24,087 nt of DNA from a virus, in the IMG/VR virus record IMGVR_UViG_3300030118_002201, positions 1 to 24,087 of that record; one strand, 5' to 3'. The position numbers and the translations under genes are program-made. Positions 23,087 to 24,087 of the stretch are shown here, piece by piece. The notes beneath the pieces were generated by a model that was given only the letters and a program-made list of their open reading frames with translations, was not told the origin of the DNA and made no database searches. Numbering within the stretch: the stretch's first letter is position 1; every line of letters begins with the position of its first letter.

Positions 23087-24087
23087 ATGGCAAGTATATC
23101 GTTAACTAATAATACGATTTATGCACAAAACATTAATAACTTTACTGGTGAATTGTTTAAAGTTGGTGGTCAAAGAACACCTTTACTTTCCGCAGTTGGT
23201 GGTTTAAATGGTGGTAAAACATTAAATTCTACATTTTGGCAAGTCCAGGTAGAAGATAATGCAAAAATTTCTACCGAACCAACTAAAGGACAAGAAGGTG
23301 CTGCACCTACAGAATTTCTTGGAAGAGACAGAGCTGCATACACATATGTAACTCAGGTTTTCCATAAAGGTGTACAAATGACTTATACAGCTTTAGCATC
23401 CACTGGAAATCAAAATCCTTTTGATTTGTCAGCTAATATTGCTAACGCCTCTGATGGAGACGGAACAGTGACAGCAGGTGACAAACTAGGATTATTTGGT
23501 GGTAACCCAGTAAATGATGAATTTGCATTACAAATGGAAAAAGCTATGGAAAAAGTAGCTAGAGAAGTAGAGTGGTTTGCATTCAATGGTTCTTTCTCAG
23601 ATGGTGCTAATACCACCCCAGGTGATGGAACTAGAGAAATGTACGGTCTTGATGTGTGGATTTCACTCAACAAGAACGCTGACAACTCTGCAGCAGTTAA
23701 CCCATTAGGTGGTAACTGTTTCTACAATGACACAGCAGGTGATGGTAGTGGTTCAACACAAGTTCTATCTTTCGCAACTATTTCAGGTGCGTTAAAGAGA
23801 ATGTATGATAACCATGCACCAATGAATCAACCTGTGTTAGCTGTTAGTCCAAAACAATTACTAGACCTTAACAACGAACTTGTTAAAGGTACAGTTGATA
23901 TAGCAGGAGCAATCATTCCTAGAGATAGAAATGTTGCAGGTATAGATATTGATACAATCGTAACCCCATTCGGTTCAATCGGAATGATGGTTGTCGACCC
24001 TGATATTTTACCTGATAATACTGCTTTCATCTTAGACTTAGCTTACATTCAACCAGTGTTTACCAATATCCCAGGATTTGGAACAGT
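23087..24087 (+). CDS. major capsid protein, partial at the right edge
   Basis: AGGAG lies 8 nt before the ATG. The 333 codons visible have no stop, so the gene continues outside the window. The sequence begins MASISLTNNTIYAQNI and has RTPLLSAVGGLNGGKT (about 30-45), then WQVQVEDNAKI, GAAPTEFLGRDRAAYTYVTQVFHKGV and FALQMEKAMEKVAREVEWFAFNG, the order seen in HK97-fold capsid proteins of the SU10-like family as I remember it. The position after a scaffold supports the call. Codon use differs from the giant genes: AAC and TTC are frequent, as expected for a highly expressed protein. Confidence 0.85.
   Translation, partial: MASISLTNNTIYAQNINNFTGELFKVGGQRTPLLSAVGGLNGGKTLNSTFWQVQVEDNAKISTEPTKGQEGAAPTEFLGRDRAAYTYVTQVFHKGVQMTYTALASTGNQNPFDLSANIANASDGDGTVTAGDKLGLFGGNPVNDEFALQMEKAMEKVAREVEWFAFNGSFSDGANTTPGDGTREMYGLDVWISLNKNADNSAAVNPLGGNCFYNDTAGDGSGSTQVLSFATISGALKRMYDNHAPMNQPVLAVSPKQLLDLNNELVKGTVDIAGAIIPRDRNVAGIDIDTIVTPFGSIGMMVVDPDILPDNTAFILDLAYIQPVFTNIPGFGT

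Noticed and set aside
1-24087. CRISPR array or insertion sequence
   Set aside because: No evenly spaced repeats with unique spacers and no transposase-like ORF were seen.

Overview
The window looks like about 24 kb of an AT-rich double-stranded DNA tailed-phage genome, or an uncultured phage contig. It carries a large terminase, a portal, very large virion proteins, a scaffold-like protein and a major capsid protein in one rightward module. The standard genetic code fits: TAA, TAG and TGA all act as stops, and several starts are GTG or TTG. The small Lys/Arg-rich proteins before the terminase and the giant proteins after the portal resemble, from memory, families seen in uncultured marine phages. 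A marine bacterial host with low GC is therefore likely, but no host marker is present. No integrase, repressor, replication gene, tRNA, CRISPR array or insertion sequence is visible, so lifestyle cannot be judged.

Layout. At 1-300 there is a gene-poor, apparently divergent region bracketed by a perfect 13-bp inverted repeat and holding two hairpins. At 302-737 lies a short operon of tiny proteins, two of them CxxC zinc-ribbon proteins, followed by a hairpin that overlaps a possible 21-aa ORF. Positions 819-1482 are a gene-free control region with palindromes, a 15-nt iterated repeat, hairpins, a promoter and a compact three-way-junction fold. From 1483 to 22364 a single operon of closely packed or overlapping genes runs rightward: eight tiny, mostly basic proteins, large terminase (TerL), portal, two small proteins, a 2001-aa giant protein, a 480-aa protein, a lysozyme-like protein, a 55-aa protein, a 1283-aa protein with an exonuclease-like motif, a 406-aa protein, and a protein with a peptidoglycan-binding motif and a (TDGD)6 repeat. 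A second promoter sits directly after that operon. It drives a structured leader, a scaffold-like gene and the major capsid gene, which runs off the right edge.

How the genes work together (inference). TerL packages DNA through the portal into a shell built from the capsid protein on the scaffold. The large proteins between portal and scaffold are probably internal or DNA-ejection proteins, as in podovirus-like virions. The lysozyme-like and peptidoglycan-binding proteins would help breach the cell wall. The capsid genes have their own promoter, which shares a 13-nt core with the promoter of the first operon; each promoter is followed by a leader of about 150-170 nt with predicted RNA structure. 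The most unusual points are this paired promoter-leader arrangement, the three-way junction, the nuclease-like module inside a virion protein, and the zinc-finger plus helix-turn-helix extension on TerL.
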